Positions 42,933 through 52,089 of a stretch of DNA of 64,000 nt are shown piece by piece; within the stretch, counting starts at the first letter, position 1, and each line of letters begins with the position of its first letter. The stretch is from assembly GCF_014191255.1 (NCBI RefSeq), contig NZ_JACHWH010000006.1, positions 62,001 to 126,000 on the forward strand, in the 5' to 3' direction. Source of the stretch: Amycolatopsis bartoniae (GTDB lineage: Bacteria; Actinomycetota; Actinomycetes; Mycobacteriales; Pseudonocardiaceae). Made by a program: the position numbers and the translations under genes. The notes under the pieces were generated by a model that saw only the letters and a program-made list of their open reading frames with translations, was not told the origin of the DNA and made no database searches.

Positions 42933-45167
42933 GTGGACTACGGCGGCGGCTACCGGCAGGGCCCGGCCCGGATCCCGGTCCGGCGGCAGGACCAGGAGCG
43001 CGGCCGGCGGCACGAGACCGTCTGGCGGCGGGTGCGGCGTACCCTGTACGTGCTGCTGGGCCTGGGCATGTTCGTGCCGGTCGCGGCGTTCGTCGTCGGC
43101 TACTTCATGGTGGACGTGCCGGACCCGAACGCGCTGGCGGCGAGCCTGAACCAGCCGGTCACGCTGTACTACGCCGACGGCTCCACGCTCTACACCAAGT
43201 CCAGCGCCGACGCGCACGCGGTCGTCACGTGGGACCAGATCCCGCAGGCGATGAAGAACGCGCAGATCGCGGCCGAGGACGAGACTTTCATGACGAACTC
43301 CGGCTTCGACATCAAGGCGATCCTGCGCACGGTGTACAACCGGCTCACCGGCGGCACCGGCGGTGGTTCGACCATCGGGCAGGAGTACGTCAAGAAGGCC
43401 ACCGGCAACGACGAGGCCACGCTCTCGCGGAAGTTCGTGGAGATGGTCGAGTCGTACAAGATGACCCGCACCTACTCCAAACAGGACATTCTCACCGCGT
43501 ACCTCAACACCGTCTACTTCGGACGCGGTGCGTACGGGATCTCCGCCGCGGCCAAGGCGTACTACAACGAGGACGTCTCGAAGCTGACCGTCGAGCAGTC
43601 CGCGCTGCTCGCGGGGCTGGTGCAGCTGCCGGGGCAGGCCGACAATCCCGCGTACCAGCAGCGCCGCTACAGCTACGTGATGGGGCGGCTGCTGGACAAC
43701 CACTGGATCACGCAGGCGGAGTTCGCGTCGGCGCAGTTCCCCACGCCGGTCGCGACGGCGGCGAAGAACGGCGGCTCGAACCTCGGCGACCGGCAGTACA
43801 TCGTGTCCGAGGCGTACGCGGAACTGGCGCAGGCGGGCTACTCGGAGCAGTCGCTGACGGCGTCCGGCGCGAAGATCTACCTGACGATCCAGCCCGACGC
43901 GCAGCAGAAGGCGGAACAGTCGGTCAGCAAGATCATGGCCGCCGACACCGAGTACCCCGACGAGGGCAGCGCGCTGGTGTCGGCGAACCCGCAGACCGGC
44001 GAGATCCTCGCCTACTACGGCGGCGACGGCTCGACCTCCTACGACCTGGCGACCACGCCGCAGCAGCCGGGTTCGTCGTTCAAGCCGTACGTGCTCGCGG
44101 CCGGCGTGCGCGAGCAGCCGGACAAGATCGGGCTCGACACCGTCTACGACGGCAGCGACAACCAGACGATCGCCGGGCAGGTGGTGCACAACTCCGACGG
44201 TGAGGGCGCGCCGCAGATCACTGTCAAGGACGCGATGACGAAGTCGGTGAACACGGTGTTCTACCGGATGGGCGCGGACGTCGGCGTCTCGGCGGTGCGC
44301 AAGGCCGCCTGGGACGCCGGGATCCCGAAGCAGATCACCACGTCCCTGGGCGCGCAGTTCGACTCGCTGCAGAACGACGACCCGCAGACGGGCAAGGGTA
44401 CCGGCACCACGGAACTCGGCATCTCCATCGGGCAGTACCCGGTGCGCCCGATCGACCAGGCGCAGGGGTACGCGACCTTCGCCGCGAACGGGATGTACGT
44501 GCCGCTGCACATGGTCGCGCGCGTGACGGACGACAGCGGCAACCCGATCTACGGGTTCACGACGGCGCCGAAGCAGGCGTTTTCGCAGGACGCGGCGACG
44601 AACTCCGCGATCGCCTCCATCGTCACCGCGTCCATGACCGACATCGCCTCCTCCTCCGGTGACGGACTGTCCGGCTCGCGCCCGAACGCGTCGAAGACGG
44701 GCACGGCGCAGTTCAAGGACACCGGGCACAACTCCGAGGCCTGGATGGTCGGGTACACGCCGCAGGTGGTGACGGCGGTGTGGTTCGGCAACAAGAAGCA
44801 GCCCGCGCCGATCTACGGCAACTACCACAACGGCAAGGGCAAGGAGCACGGCTACGACGTGTACGGCCGCGAGGAGCCGGGCTACATCTGGCAGGCGTAC
44901 ATGGACGCGTACCTCAACGGCAAGCCGGTGATGTCGTTCCCGCAGGCCCCGGACCTGACCACGCCCACGACGACGGCCGAGCCGCCGAGCAGCACCGAGC
45001 CGGAGAGCTCGACGCAGGAGACCTCGAGCGAGCCGCCGAGCCCGACGTTCACGTTCCCGACCAAACCCGGGCACAACACGCCCACGTTCCCGACGTGCTT
45101 CCCGGGAGCCTGCGACGCGGACCCGACGCGCACCTCGATCTCCCACCACAAACCGATCAGGGAGTGA
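42933..45167 (+). CDS. Class A penicillin-binding protein (glycosyltransferase-transpeptidase)
   Basis: I chose GTG 42933, with GGAGG nine bases upstream; TTG 42930 is an alternative. The 744-residue protein has a short basic cytoplasmic start, one membrane helix (LYVLLGLGMFVPVAAFVVGY), a GT51 domain (AAEDETFMTNSGFDIKAIL, GGSTIGQEYVKKATG, AYLNTVYFGRGAYGI) and a transpeptidase with SxxK in PGSSFKPY, SxN in KSVNTVFY and KTG in SKTGTAQF. The last 110 residues are a Pro/Ser/Thr-rich tail. It polymerises and cross-links peptidoglycan. The GT motifs deviate slightly from consensus (N for H in motif 1 and GQE for TQQ in motif 2). Confidence 0.93.
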   Translation: MDYGGGYRQGPARIPVRRQDQERGRRHETVWRRVRRTLYVLLGLGMFVPVAAFVVGYFMVDVPDPNALAASLNQPVTLYYADGSTLYTKSSADAHAVVTWDQIPQAMKNAQIAAEDETFMTNSGFDIKAILRTVYNRLTGGTGGGSTIGQEYVKKATGNDEATLSRKFVEMVESYKMTRTYSKQDILTAYLNTVYFGRGAYGISAAAKAYYNEDVSKLTVEQSALLAGLVQLPGQADNPAYQQRRYSYVMGRLLDNHWITQAEFASAQFPTPVATAAKNGGSNLGDRQYIVSEAYAELAQAGYSEQSLTASGAKIYLTIQPDAQQKAEQSVSKIMAADTEYPDEGSALVSANPQTGEILAYYGGDGSTSYDLATTPQQPGSSFKPYVLAAGVREQPDKIGLDTVYDGSDNQTIAGQVVHNSDGEGAPQITVKDAMTKSVNTVFYRMGADVGVSAVRKAAWDAGIPKQITTSLGAQFDSLQNDDPQTGKGTGTTELGISIGQYPVRPIDQAQGYATFAANGMYVPLHMVARVTDDSGNPIYGFTTAPKQAFSQDAATNSAIASIVTASMTDIASSSGDGLSGSRPNASKTGTAQFKDTGHNSEAWMVGYTPQVVTAVWFGNKKQPAPIYGNYHNGKGKEHGYDVYGREEPGYIWQAYMDAYLNGKPVMSFPQAPDLTTPTTTAEPPSSTEPESSTQETSSEPPSPTFTFPTKPGHNTPTFPTCFPGACDADPTRTSISHHKPIRE

Positions 45168-45249
45168 AGCGGGGGCGGTGGTGGCCCGGCGTCGGCTTGG
45201 GGCGGAAGTGAAGCGCGGGCGGTGATGGCCCGGCGTCGGCTGGGGCGGA
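45163..45249 (+). repeat. Tandem duplication of a 43-44 bp unit
   Basis: Unit 1 (45163-45206) and unit 2 (45207-45249) both read AGTGAAGC, then GGGCGGTG, TGGCCCGGCGTCGGCT and GGGGCGGA with few differences. The first unit includes the stop codon of the penicillin-binding protein gene. The repeat is strongly purine/G-rich on this strand. Confidence 0.8.
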
Positions 45250-45317
45250 GCGGCTCGCGGCAGCGCTGACCGATGCCGCACGGGCCACGCCGTGCCGCCG
45301 TGTCACGCCGTCTCCGG

Positions 45318-46097
45318 CTAGCCCTCCGCGGAGCGCTGGTGCAGCGTCAGCCGCCCGTCGGCGGTGCCCGACGGCGACCACTTGCCGCTGTCCGCGGTCC
45401 ACTGCTGGCCGTTGAAGGTCACCGTGTCGACGCCGAACCGCGTGGCGTTCGCGACGAGCCACGTGGCCAGCGCCCAGCCGCTCCCGGAATCGTGGCTGCC
45501 GGTGAACGACGCCCTGCCCAGTTCGGTGTCCGCGACGGTCACGAGGTCCGCCTTCGGGGCGTCCGGCACGAGGTTCCGGCAGGTGAACGCGCCCGGGGTC
45601 AGGCCCGTCAGCGCGCTCGCCAGCGCCCGCGCCTCGTCCTCCCACTGGGCGTACGCGTCCGGCGCCCCCGAGTGCTGGACCTCCTGCGCCGCCTCCGTCA
45701 CCGGCAGCTGCGCCCACCCCGGCAGCGCTTTCAGCCGCTGGTAGAACGCCGTCGCCGCGTGGACCGGGTCCGTGACCTCCTCATAGGTGCCCCAGCCCTG
45801 GCTCGGCCGCTGCTGGAACAGCCCCGCCGAGTCCCGGTCCCCGCCCGTGAGGTTCTGCAGCTTCGACTCCTGCAACGCCGTCGCCAGCGCCACCGTCACC
45901 GCGTGCGCGGGCATTCCCACCCGGATCCCGACACCCGCGATCGTCGCCGCGTTCTGGGCCTGTTCGGGCGAGAGGCTGTAGCTCCCGGCCGCGCACGACG
46001 GCGGGGGCGGCTTGCGCAGCGCGAGCACCAGCCACGTCACGCCGCCCAGCACCACGGCGAGCACGAGCACCAGACATCCCCACCGAGCGACCCGCAC
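45318..46097 (-). CDS. Membrane-anchored lytic transglycosylase-like protein
   Basis: The 259-residue product starts at GTG 46097. One N-terminal membrane helix (CLVLVLAVVLGGVTWLVLAL) anchors it. The core HAVTVALATALQESKLQNLT, DRDSAGLFQQRPSQGWGT is the SLT-like fold with Glu in QESK and the G-L-F-Q-Q-R motif. The second half is actinomycete-specific. The enzyme probably cleaves glycan strands outside the membrane. It lies convergent with the class A penicillin-binding protein gene. Confidence 0.75.
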   Translation of the reverse strand: MRVARWGCLVLVLAVVLGGVTWLVLALRKPPPPSCAAGSYSLSPEQAQNAATIAGVGIRVGMPAHAVTVALATALQESKLQNLTGGDRDSAGLFQQRPSQGWGTYEEVTDPVHAATAFYQRLKALPGWAQLPVTEAAQEVQHSGAPDAYAQWEDEARALASALTGLTPGAFTCRNLVPDAPKADLVTVADTELGRASFTGSHDSGSGWALATWLVANATRFGVDTVTFNGQQWTADSGKWSPSGTADGRLTLHQRSAEG

Positions 46098-46113
46098 GCC
46101 TCGTTATAGCAGT

Positions 46114-47031
46114 TCAGCGCACCGCATCCGGCGGCAGCACCGCGTGCACGCCCCACGTCTCGTTCGCCACCTGGGTGACCCGGAGGTCCACCACCGCGCT
46201 CGCGAGCGCCAGCGCGGCACCGCGGCCGAGGCCGTGCAGGTGCTGCACCCACGTGACCATCGCGGCGAGCGCGTCACCCATCGCGTCGTCCAGGTGCTCC
46301 GCGAAGCCGAACGTGATCCGCCCGGCCGGGGTCTCCGCGTGCACCCCCGGCACGGGCCCGGGCGGCAGCACGTCGAGCACGACCTCGGTGGTCATCGGGC
46401 ATTCGATGGCCGTGCCGGCCACCTCGCCGTCGCCCTGCGCGGCGTGCCCGTCGCCGAGTAGCAGGTGCGCGCCGGGCACCGTGACCGGCAGGTACAGCGC
46501 CGACCCGGCGACCAGCTCGCGGCAGTCGAGGTTCCCGCCGCCCTCGGTCCGCGGCGGGATCGTCGAGTGCTCGCCCGGCGCGGCCGGGGGCAGGCCGACG
46601 ACGCCGAGGAACGGCGCGAGCGACACCGTGTGCCCCAGGTTGTTCGTGCCCGTTTTCCCGTCGAGCTCCCACAGCAGCCACGTCGGTGGCTCACCGGCGA
46701 CGCCGAGCCGCCGCGAGAGCCAGTCGTCCTTCGTCTTGGCCACCGTCCAGCCCCAGTCGCCGGGCCGGATCGCGGCGAACCGCACGGCGAGCACCGTGCC
46801 GGGATCGGCGCCGCGGACGTCGATCGGCCCGGTGAGGCAGTGCCCGCGCCGCTGCCCGAACATCCTCGGCCGCACGTCGCCGGGCACGCGGTGGCGTTCG
46901 AGGGTGCCGTGTGCGTCGAGGGAGGAGACCACCACCGTGTCGCCGGGGTCCACCGTCAGCGCGGTGGGGGTGTGGCGGCTGAACACGTCAGCCGTCGTGC
47001 CCGGGCCCGCGTCGAGCCGGTGGGTGGTCAC
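46114..47031 (-). CDS. Acetamidase/formamidase family protein
   Basis: GTG 47031 overlaps the stop of the upstream FCD regulator (GTGA), giving 305 residues. The FmdA/AmdA fold is clear: LTVDPGDTVVVSSLDA, CLTGPIDVRGADPGTVLAVR, GGNLDCRELVAGSALYLPV and HLLLGDGHAAQGDGEVAGTA. It would hydrolyse a small amide to acid and ammonia. Coupling with a GntR/FCD repressor is a classic arrangement for an inducible catabolic enzyme. Confidence 0.9.
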   Translation of the reverse strand: MTTHRLDAGPGTTADVFSRHTPTALTVDPGDTVVVSSLDAHGTLERHRVPGDVRPRMFGQRRGHCLTGPIDVRGADPGTVLAVRFAAIRPGDWGWTVAKTKDDWLSRRLGVAGEPPTWLLWELDGKTGTNNLGHTVSLAPFLGVVGLPPAAPGEHSTIPPRTEGGGNLDCRELVAGSALYLPVTVPGAHLLLGDGHAAQGDGEVAGTAIECPMTTEVVLDVLPPGPVPGVHAETPAGRITFGFAEHLDDAMGDALAAMVTWVQHLHGLGRGAALALASAVVDLRVTQVANETWGVHAVLPPDAVR

Positions 47032-47729
47032 GACTCCGGGTCCCAGTCGAGCAGACGGACCCGGCGCACGGAGTCCAGGTGCGTGCGCATCGCCTCGACG
47101 GCCGCCTCGGGGTTCCCGGCGCGGATCGCGTCGGCGATCTCCGCGTGCTGGGCGAGGGACTGCTGCGGCCGGTCGGGCTGCTGCAGCGACTCGTGCCGCG
47201 TCTCGGCGATCTGCCCGGCGATCCTGGTCATGAAGTCCGCGAGCAGCTCGCTGTGCGCCGCCGCGGTGACGGCCGCGTGGAACCGCCGGTCGCCGTCCTC
47301 GCCGGGGGCCCCGCGCTCGATCTCGGCGTGCATCGCGGCCAGCGCCGCGTCGATCTCCTCCAGGTCGGCCTCGGTGCGCCGCCGCGCGGCCAGCTCGGCG
47401 AGTTTCGTCTCCACCGCTTCGCGCGCGTCGAGCACGTCCGGCAGGCGCCGCCGCCGTTCGACGAGCCGCTCGACCGGCTCCGGGTGCAGGCTGTCGGTGC
47501 GCAGGTACGTGCCGCCGCCGTGGCGGATCTCGACCAGCCCCTGCACCTCCAGCACCACGATGGCCTGCTTGAGCGAGGCGCGGCTGATCTGCAGGCGCTC
47601 GGCGAGGTCGCGCTCCGAGGGCAGCCGGTCGCCCTTCCGGAGCCCGGCCGCGTCGGCGTACGCCCGCAGCTGTGCCACGACCTGCTCGTACAGCCGCGGG
47701 CGGCTCACCGGGCGCAGCGGATCGGACAT
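47028..47729 (-). CDS. GntR-family FCD-type transcriptional regulator
   Basis: The 233-residue regulator starts at ATG 47729. YEQVVAQLRAYADAAGLRKG, DRLPSERDLAERLQISRASL is the winged helix, and the following helical FCD domain has the metal/effector residues D in LPDVLDAREAVE, R-F-H (DRRFHAAVTAAAH) and H in QHAEIADAI. It probably represses the coupled amidase gene in the absence of an organic acid or amide. It is divergent from the LtrA gene. Confidence 0.9.
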   Translation of the reverse strand: MSDPLRPVSRPRLYEQVVAQLRAYADAAGLRKGDRLPSERDLAERLQISRASLKQAIVVLEVQGLVEIRHGGGTYLRTDSLHPEPVERLVERRRRLPDVLDAREAVETKLAELAARRRTEADLEEIDAALAAMHAEIERGAPGEDGDRRFHAAVTAAAHSELLADFMTRIAGQIAETRHESLQQPDRPQQSLAQHAEIADAIRAGNPEAAVEAMRTHLDSVRRVRLLDWDPES

Positions 47730-47741
47730 CCCGCCAGCCTA

Positions 47742-48917
47742 GTGAAGGAGTGGCTGAGCCAGCCCGCGATACTGGCCGCCGTGAGCGAGGCGACGGGGGA
47801 GCGGCACGCGTCCTGGCTGGAGCTGTTCTTCGACCTGGTGGCGGTGGCGGGGGTCGCGCAGCTGTCGCACCTGGTCCACACCACCACGTCCTGGGCCGAC
47901 GCCGGGCTGTACGTGGTGTGCTTCCTGGCTTTCTGGACCGCGTGGATGTGCTTCACCGTCTACGGCAACGTGCGGCGGGACGACGCGCGGGTGGCGCCTG
48001 TGCTCGGCGCGATGCTCGGGCTGGCGTTCATGGCCGCCGCCGTCGACGAGGTCGGCGGGGAACGGGCCAGGCCCTTCGCCATCGCCTACATCCTGGTGCG
48101 CGTGCTGGCCGACCGCGTGTGGCAGCAGCGCGGGTCGCTGCGGGTGGTCGTCGACTGGCCGGTGGTCCAGGTCGGCACCGGAGTCGTGCCGTGGATCGTG
48201 TCGCTGTGGGCCGAGGGCCCCTGGCGGTACGGGCTGTGGGCGCTGGGCTTGGCGTTCGACCTGTGGCTCACGTTCACGGTTGCGGGCGAGCGGATGGTCG
48301 AAGGCTTCCAGCGCAGGCAGCAGGGCCGGCGACGCGACGTGCCGGTACCGGAGTTCGTGCACCTGGATCCCGCGCACATCGGCGAGCGCCTCGGACTGTT
48401 CATGATCATCGTGCTCGGCGAGGGCGTGCTGGTGGTGACCGAGGCGCTGGCCGGCGCCGGGCACTGGACGGCGCCGCTCTACGGCACCGCGACCGGCGCG
48501 CTGGCCCTGCTGGCCGCGCTGTGGGCGGTGGCGCTGCGCCTCGGGTTCGGCGGTATCCCGTTCCTCGGCGCGCACGCCCTGCCGCCGCGGCTCATGCTGC
48601 CCCTGCACTGCCTCACCGCCGGCATCGTGGCCGCGCTGGCCAGTGGCCTCGGCGACCTGGTGGCGCACGACGAGCTGACGCCCGGCACGCGCTGGCTCGT
48701 GTGCGGCGCGGTGGCCGCGCTCGGCGTCATCGGCGCGGGCGCGGGACTGGCCGCGGGCCGCCGGTGGTGGTGGGCGCTCGCCGTGGTGCTGCCCGTGCTG
48801 GTCCTGCCGGGACTGGCGGGCGGCCTGGAAACCGGCCCGCGGGCGACGGTCTGGTTGCTCGCCGCGGCACTGGCGCTTCAGGGGATCATCACGCGGGTTC
48901 GCGCTACGCGCCAGTAG
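47742..48917 (+). CDS. Low temperature requirement protein A (LtrA) family membrane protein
   Basis: A frame from GTG 47742, or from GTG 47781 if the first 13 residues are not made, encodes about 390 residues with some ten membrane helices. ERHASWLELFFDLVAVAGVA, the conserved start of LtrA proteins, is followed by LDPAHIGERLGLFMIIVLGE, the second conserved block. Function is unknown; some members are linked to cold growth in Listeria. The start lies only 12 bases from the divergent regulator start. The adenylate cyclase gene follows 10 bases after the stop. Confidence 0.85.
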   Translation: MKEWLSQPAILAAVSEATGERHASWLELFFDLVAVAGVAQLSHLVHTTTSWADAGLYVVCFLAFWTAWMCFTVYGNVRRDDARVAPVLGAMLGLAFMAAAVDEVGGERARPFAIAYILVRVLADRVWQQRGSLRVVVDWPVVQVGTGVVPWIVSLWAEGPWRYGLWALGLAFDLWLTFTVAGERMVEGFQRRQQGRRRDVPVPEFVHLDPAHIGERLGLFMIIVLGEGVLVVTEALAGAGHWTAPLYGTATGALALLAALWAVALRLGFGGIPFLGAHALPPRLMLPLHCLTAGIVAALASGLGDLVAHDELTPGTRWLVCGAVAALGVIGAGAGLAAGRRWWWALAVVLPVLVLPGLAGGLETGPRATVWLLAAALALQGIITRVRATRQ

Positions 48918-48927
48918 GGTCTGTCTC

Positions 48928-49677
48928 GTGAGCGAGGAGCCGAGGCGGACACTGCGGGACACCGACTGGCACGGGCTCGCGCTCCGCGCGGCGCGCACGG
49001 TCCGGCGGCTGGCCCCGGGGTCCGAGTGGGTCTCGCTGCCGGGGTCGGACCGCCCGTCGGACCGCGTCGCGCGGCTGCTGGAGGAAGCGGCGGGGGACCG
49101 GCCGAGCGCGGTACGCGAGCTGGGGCTCGCCGCGGTGCAGGTGTGGCAGGCGTTCTCCCGGCCCGGCCTCGCCGGCGGGGACGTGACGATCCTGTTCACC
49201 GACCTCGTCGGGTTCTCCACCTGGGCGCTGGAAGCGGGGGACGACTCCGTGCTGCGGCTGCTGCGGGAGGTCGGGGCGGCCACCGAAGCGGTGGTCACCC
49301 GCCGCGGCGGCAAGGTGGTCAAGTCCCTCGGCGACGGCGTGATGGCGGTGTTCGCCGACACCGGGGCCGCGATCGAGGCCGCGGCCGAGGCGTGCACGGC
49401 GGTCAGCGCGATCACCCTCGACGGCTACCGGCCGCAGCTGCGCACCGGGCTGCACACCGGGCGCCCGCGCCGCGTCGGGCGGGACTACCTGGGCGTGGAC
49501 GTGAACGTCGCGGCCAGGGTGGCGGCGGCCGCGGCGGGCGGTGAGGTGCTGGTGTCCGGTCCGGCACTGGCCACTGTGGACACTGCGCGCTACGTCGTGC
49601 GGCGGCGGCGCCGGTTCCGCGCGAAGGGCACGCCGAAGGACCTCGAAGTGTTCTCGGTGGTGCCGCGGCACGCGTGA
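48928..49677 (+). CDS. Class III adenylate/guanylate cyclase
   Basis: The 249-residue protein starts at GTG 48928. The cyclase domain holds the metal residues of VTILFTDLVGFSTWALEAGD, the loop RRGGKVVKSLGDGVMAVFAD with the second Asp, and RTGLHTGRPRRVGRDYLGVD with VNVAARVAAAA for the transition-state residues. There is no membrane or sensor domain beyond about 80 residues. It probably makes cAMP in the cytoplasm. It follows the LtrA gene by 10 bases. Confidence 0.87.
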   Translation: MSEEPRRTLRDTDWHGLALRAARTVRRLAPGSEWVSLPGSDRPSDRVARLLEEAAGDRPSAVRELGLAAVQVWQAFSRPGLAGGDVTILFTDLVGFSTWALEAGDDSVLRLLREVGAATEAVVTRRGGKVVKSLGDGVMAVFADTGAAIEAAAEACTAVSAITLDGYRPQLRTGLHTGRPRRVGRDYLGVDVNVAARVAAAAAGGEVLVSGPALATVDTARYVVRRRRRFRAKGTPKDLEVFSVVPRHA

Positions 49678-49704
49678 ACCACGCGGCCGGTTTAATGTGC
49701 GGCC

Positions 49705-52089
49705 GTGGACGGGAGCGGAAACGACGCGGGCCCGGCCTTCGGGGAGCTGCTGCGGCGCCACCGGCATTCGGCCGGGCTGACGCAGTCCGAGCTCGCCGAG
49801 GCCGCGGGCATCAGCGTGCGCGCCCTGAGCAACCTAGAGCGGGGTCGCGCGCGGACGGCGCAGCGGCGCTCGACCGAGGTCCTCGCGGACGCGCTGGGGC
49901 TGGCCGGCGGCGAGCGCGCCGCGTTCCTCGCCGCCGCCAGGGGAGGCCGCAGGCGCCCGCCGGAGCCGGTTCCGGCCGGCGCGGTGCTGGGGGCACCGCC
50001 GCCCGCCGTCGCGGACCTCGTGGGCCGCGCACGGGAGCTGGACCTGCTGAGCGAGGCCGCCGACGACGCCGCGCGCACGCCGGGCGGTGTCGTGGTGTCG
50101 GTGGTCGGGCAGCCCGGCGTGGGCAAGACCGCGCTGGTCCAGTCCGCCGCGCACCGCCTCGGAAAGCGCTTTCCGCACGGGTTCCTGTCGCTCGACCTGC
50201 GTGGGATGGACGACCAGCCGGTGACGCCGCGGGCGGCGCTGGAGTCGCTGCTGCGCGCGCTCGGCGTGCCCGCCGCGCAGATCCCCGCGTCCGACGGCGA
50301 GCAGTCCGCGCTCTACCGGTCGCTGCTGGCGGGCCGCCGCCTGCTCGTGGTGCTCGACAACGCCGCCGACGAGGCGCAGGTCCGGCCGCTGCTGCCGGTC
50401 ACCACCGGGTGCCTGACGCTGGTGACGTGCCGCCGCGCGCTGGCGGGGCTGGAGTCGGCCCGGTGGCTGCGGCTGAGCCCGCTGGTGCCCGGCGACGCGA
50501 CCGCGCTGGTCGAGTCGATCATCGGCGCCGAGCGGGTGGCCGCCGAGCCCGAGCCCGCCGCCGAGCTGGTCGAGCTGTGCGGGCACCTGCCGCTGGCGGT
50601 GCGCATCGCGGGCAACCGCCTCGCGAGCCGCCCCGACTGGTCGCTGGCGTACCTCGTCGAGCAGCTGCGCGACGAGCAGACGCGCCTGGCCGCGCTGGCG
50701 GCCGGCGACCTGGGGGTGCGGCCCGCGTTCGAGATCTCCCACCGGCGGCTCTCCCCGGCCGCGCGGCTGGTCTTCCGGCGCGCCGCCGTGGTGTCCGGCC
50801 CGGACTTCGGCGCCGAGCTGGCTGCGGTGGCGACCGGGCTCGCCGCGGTCGAGGTGCGGGCGCACCTCGACGAGCTGGTCGACGCCAACCTCCTGGTGCC
50901 CGCCGTCACGCCCGGCCGTTACACCTACCACGACCTGATCCGGCTCTACGCCACCGAGCGGTTCGAGGCGGAGGAGGACGCGCGGCAGGCGGGCGAGGTA
51001 CGGGCCCGCGTGCAGGACCACCTGATCACCACGGCCGTCGAGGCGGGCGGGCTGTTCCTGCCCGTCGCCCGCGCCGAACGGGCGGGCCGCTTCGCCTCCC
51101 GTGACGAGGCGGGCGCGTGGCTCGACGCGGAAGCGGGCAACTGGCTGGCCGCGCAACGCAACGCGGCCCGCGCCGGCGACCAGCGCGCGGTGCTCGACCT
51201 GGCGCAGGCGCTGCACTGGTTCTCCGACGAGCGCATCCAGCAGCTGCCGTGGGACGAGGTGGCCGAGCTGGGCCTGGCCGCCGCCCGTGCCCTCGGCGAC
51301 CGCCCCCGGGAGGCGGCGATGCTCAACTCGCTGGGCTGGGTGCGCTACTACTGCCTGGGCGACAACGAAACCGGCCGCGAGGTGCTCGAACAGGCGCTGG
51401 CGCTGTCGGGCGAGCTCGGCGACCGCCCGCAGCAGACGTGGGCGCTGGCGTACCTGGGCTCGGTGCTGATGCGGCTGGGCCGGTCCGCGGAGGGGCTGGA
51501 CCACATCCGCCGTGCCGTGGCGATGTCCGACGAGCTGGGTTTCTGGCTGGGGCAGGCCACGATCCGCAACGCGCTCGGCCAGATCCTGTGCGCGGTCGGC
51601 CGCGCGGGCGAAGGGCTCGCGGTGCACCGCGCGGTGCTCGCGGACGCGGAGCTGACCCGGGAGCAGGCCGATCCGGACAGCTACCGGATGGTCCGCTCGT
51701 TCACCCTCCAGCTGATCGGCCGGGCGCTCGAAGCGCTGGAGGAGTGGCCGCAGGCGGGCGAGGCGTTCGCGAACGCGCGGGCGTTGTTCGCCGCCGCGGC
51801 CCTGCCGTTGCAGGAGGCCGACGCGGCGCTGCACGAGGCGATCGCGTGGCGCCGCGCGGGGCGCGACGCCGACGCGCTCGCCCCGCTGCGGTTCGCGCTG
51901 TCGGTCTTCACCGGGGTGCTGAACCGGTGGGAACGCGCGCAGGCGCTGGCGGAGCTGGCCGAGCTGCTGGCGCACCGGGGCGGGACCACCGAGACCACCG
52001 AAGCCGCCGAGCACCGCCGCGAAGCCCTGGCGCTGTGCGAAGCGCTCGGCACCGCCCGGGCGCGGGAGCTGGCCGCGCGCCTCACCTAG
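49705..52089 (+). CDS. XRE-NB-ARC-TPR STAND-type regulator
   Basis: The 794-residue protein begins at GTG 49705. It has an XRE helix-turn-helix (GELLRRHRHSAGLTQSELAE, AAGISVRALSNLERGRART), an NB-ARC NTPase with Walker A GQPGVGKTALVQ and Walker B RRLLVVLDNAADE, a winged-helix segment and a long C-terminal TPR array. This is the AfsR-like/STAND layout without a SARP domain. It may be an ATP-driven transcription activator or a sensor of the NLR-like class. The stop overlaps the end of the convergent decarboxylase gene by 8 bp. Confidence 0.88.
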   Translation: MDGSGNDAGPAFGELLRRHRHSAGLTQSELAEAAGISVRALSNLERGRARTAQRRSTEVLADALGLAGGERAAFLAAARGGRRRPPEPVPAGAVLGAPPPAVADLVGRARELDLLSEAADDAARTPGGVVVSVVGQPGVGKTALVQSAAHRLGKRFPHGFLSLDLRGMDDQPVTPRAALESLLRALGVPAAQIPASDGEQSALYRSLLAGRRLLVVLDNAADEAQVRPLLPVTTGCLTLVTCRRALAGLESARWLRLSPLVPGDATALVESIIGAERVAAEPEPAAELVELCGHLPLAVRIAGNRLASRPDWSLAYLVEQLRDEQTRLAALAAGDLGVRPAFEISHRRLSPAARLVFRRAAVVSGPDFGAELAAVATGLAAVEVRAHLDELVDANLLVPAVTPGRYTYHDLIRLYATERFEAEEDARQAGEVRARVQDHLITTAVEAGGLFLPVARAERAGRFASRDEAGAWLDAEAGNWLAAQRNAARAGDQRAVLDLAQALHWFSDERIQQLPWDEVAELGLAAARALGDRPREAAMLNSLGWVRYYCLGDNETGREVLEQALALSGELGDRPQQTWALAYLGSVLMRLGRSAEGLDHIRRAVAMSDELGFWLGQATIRNALGQILCAVGRAGEGLAVHRAVLADAELTREQADPDSYRMVRSFTLQLIGRALEALEEWPQAGEAFANARALFAAAALPLQEADAALHEAIAWRRAGRDADALAPLRFALSVFTGVLNRWERAQALAELAELLAHRGGTTETTEAAEHRREALALCEALGTARARELAARLT

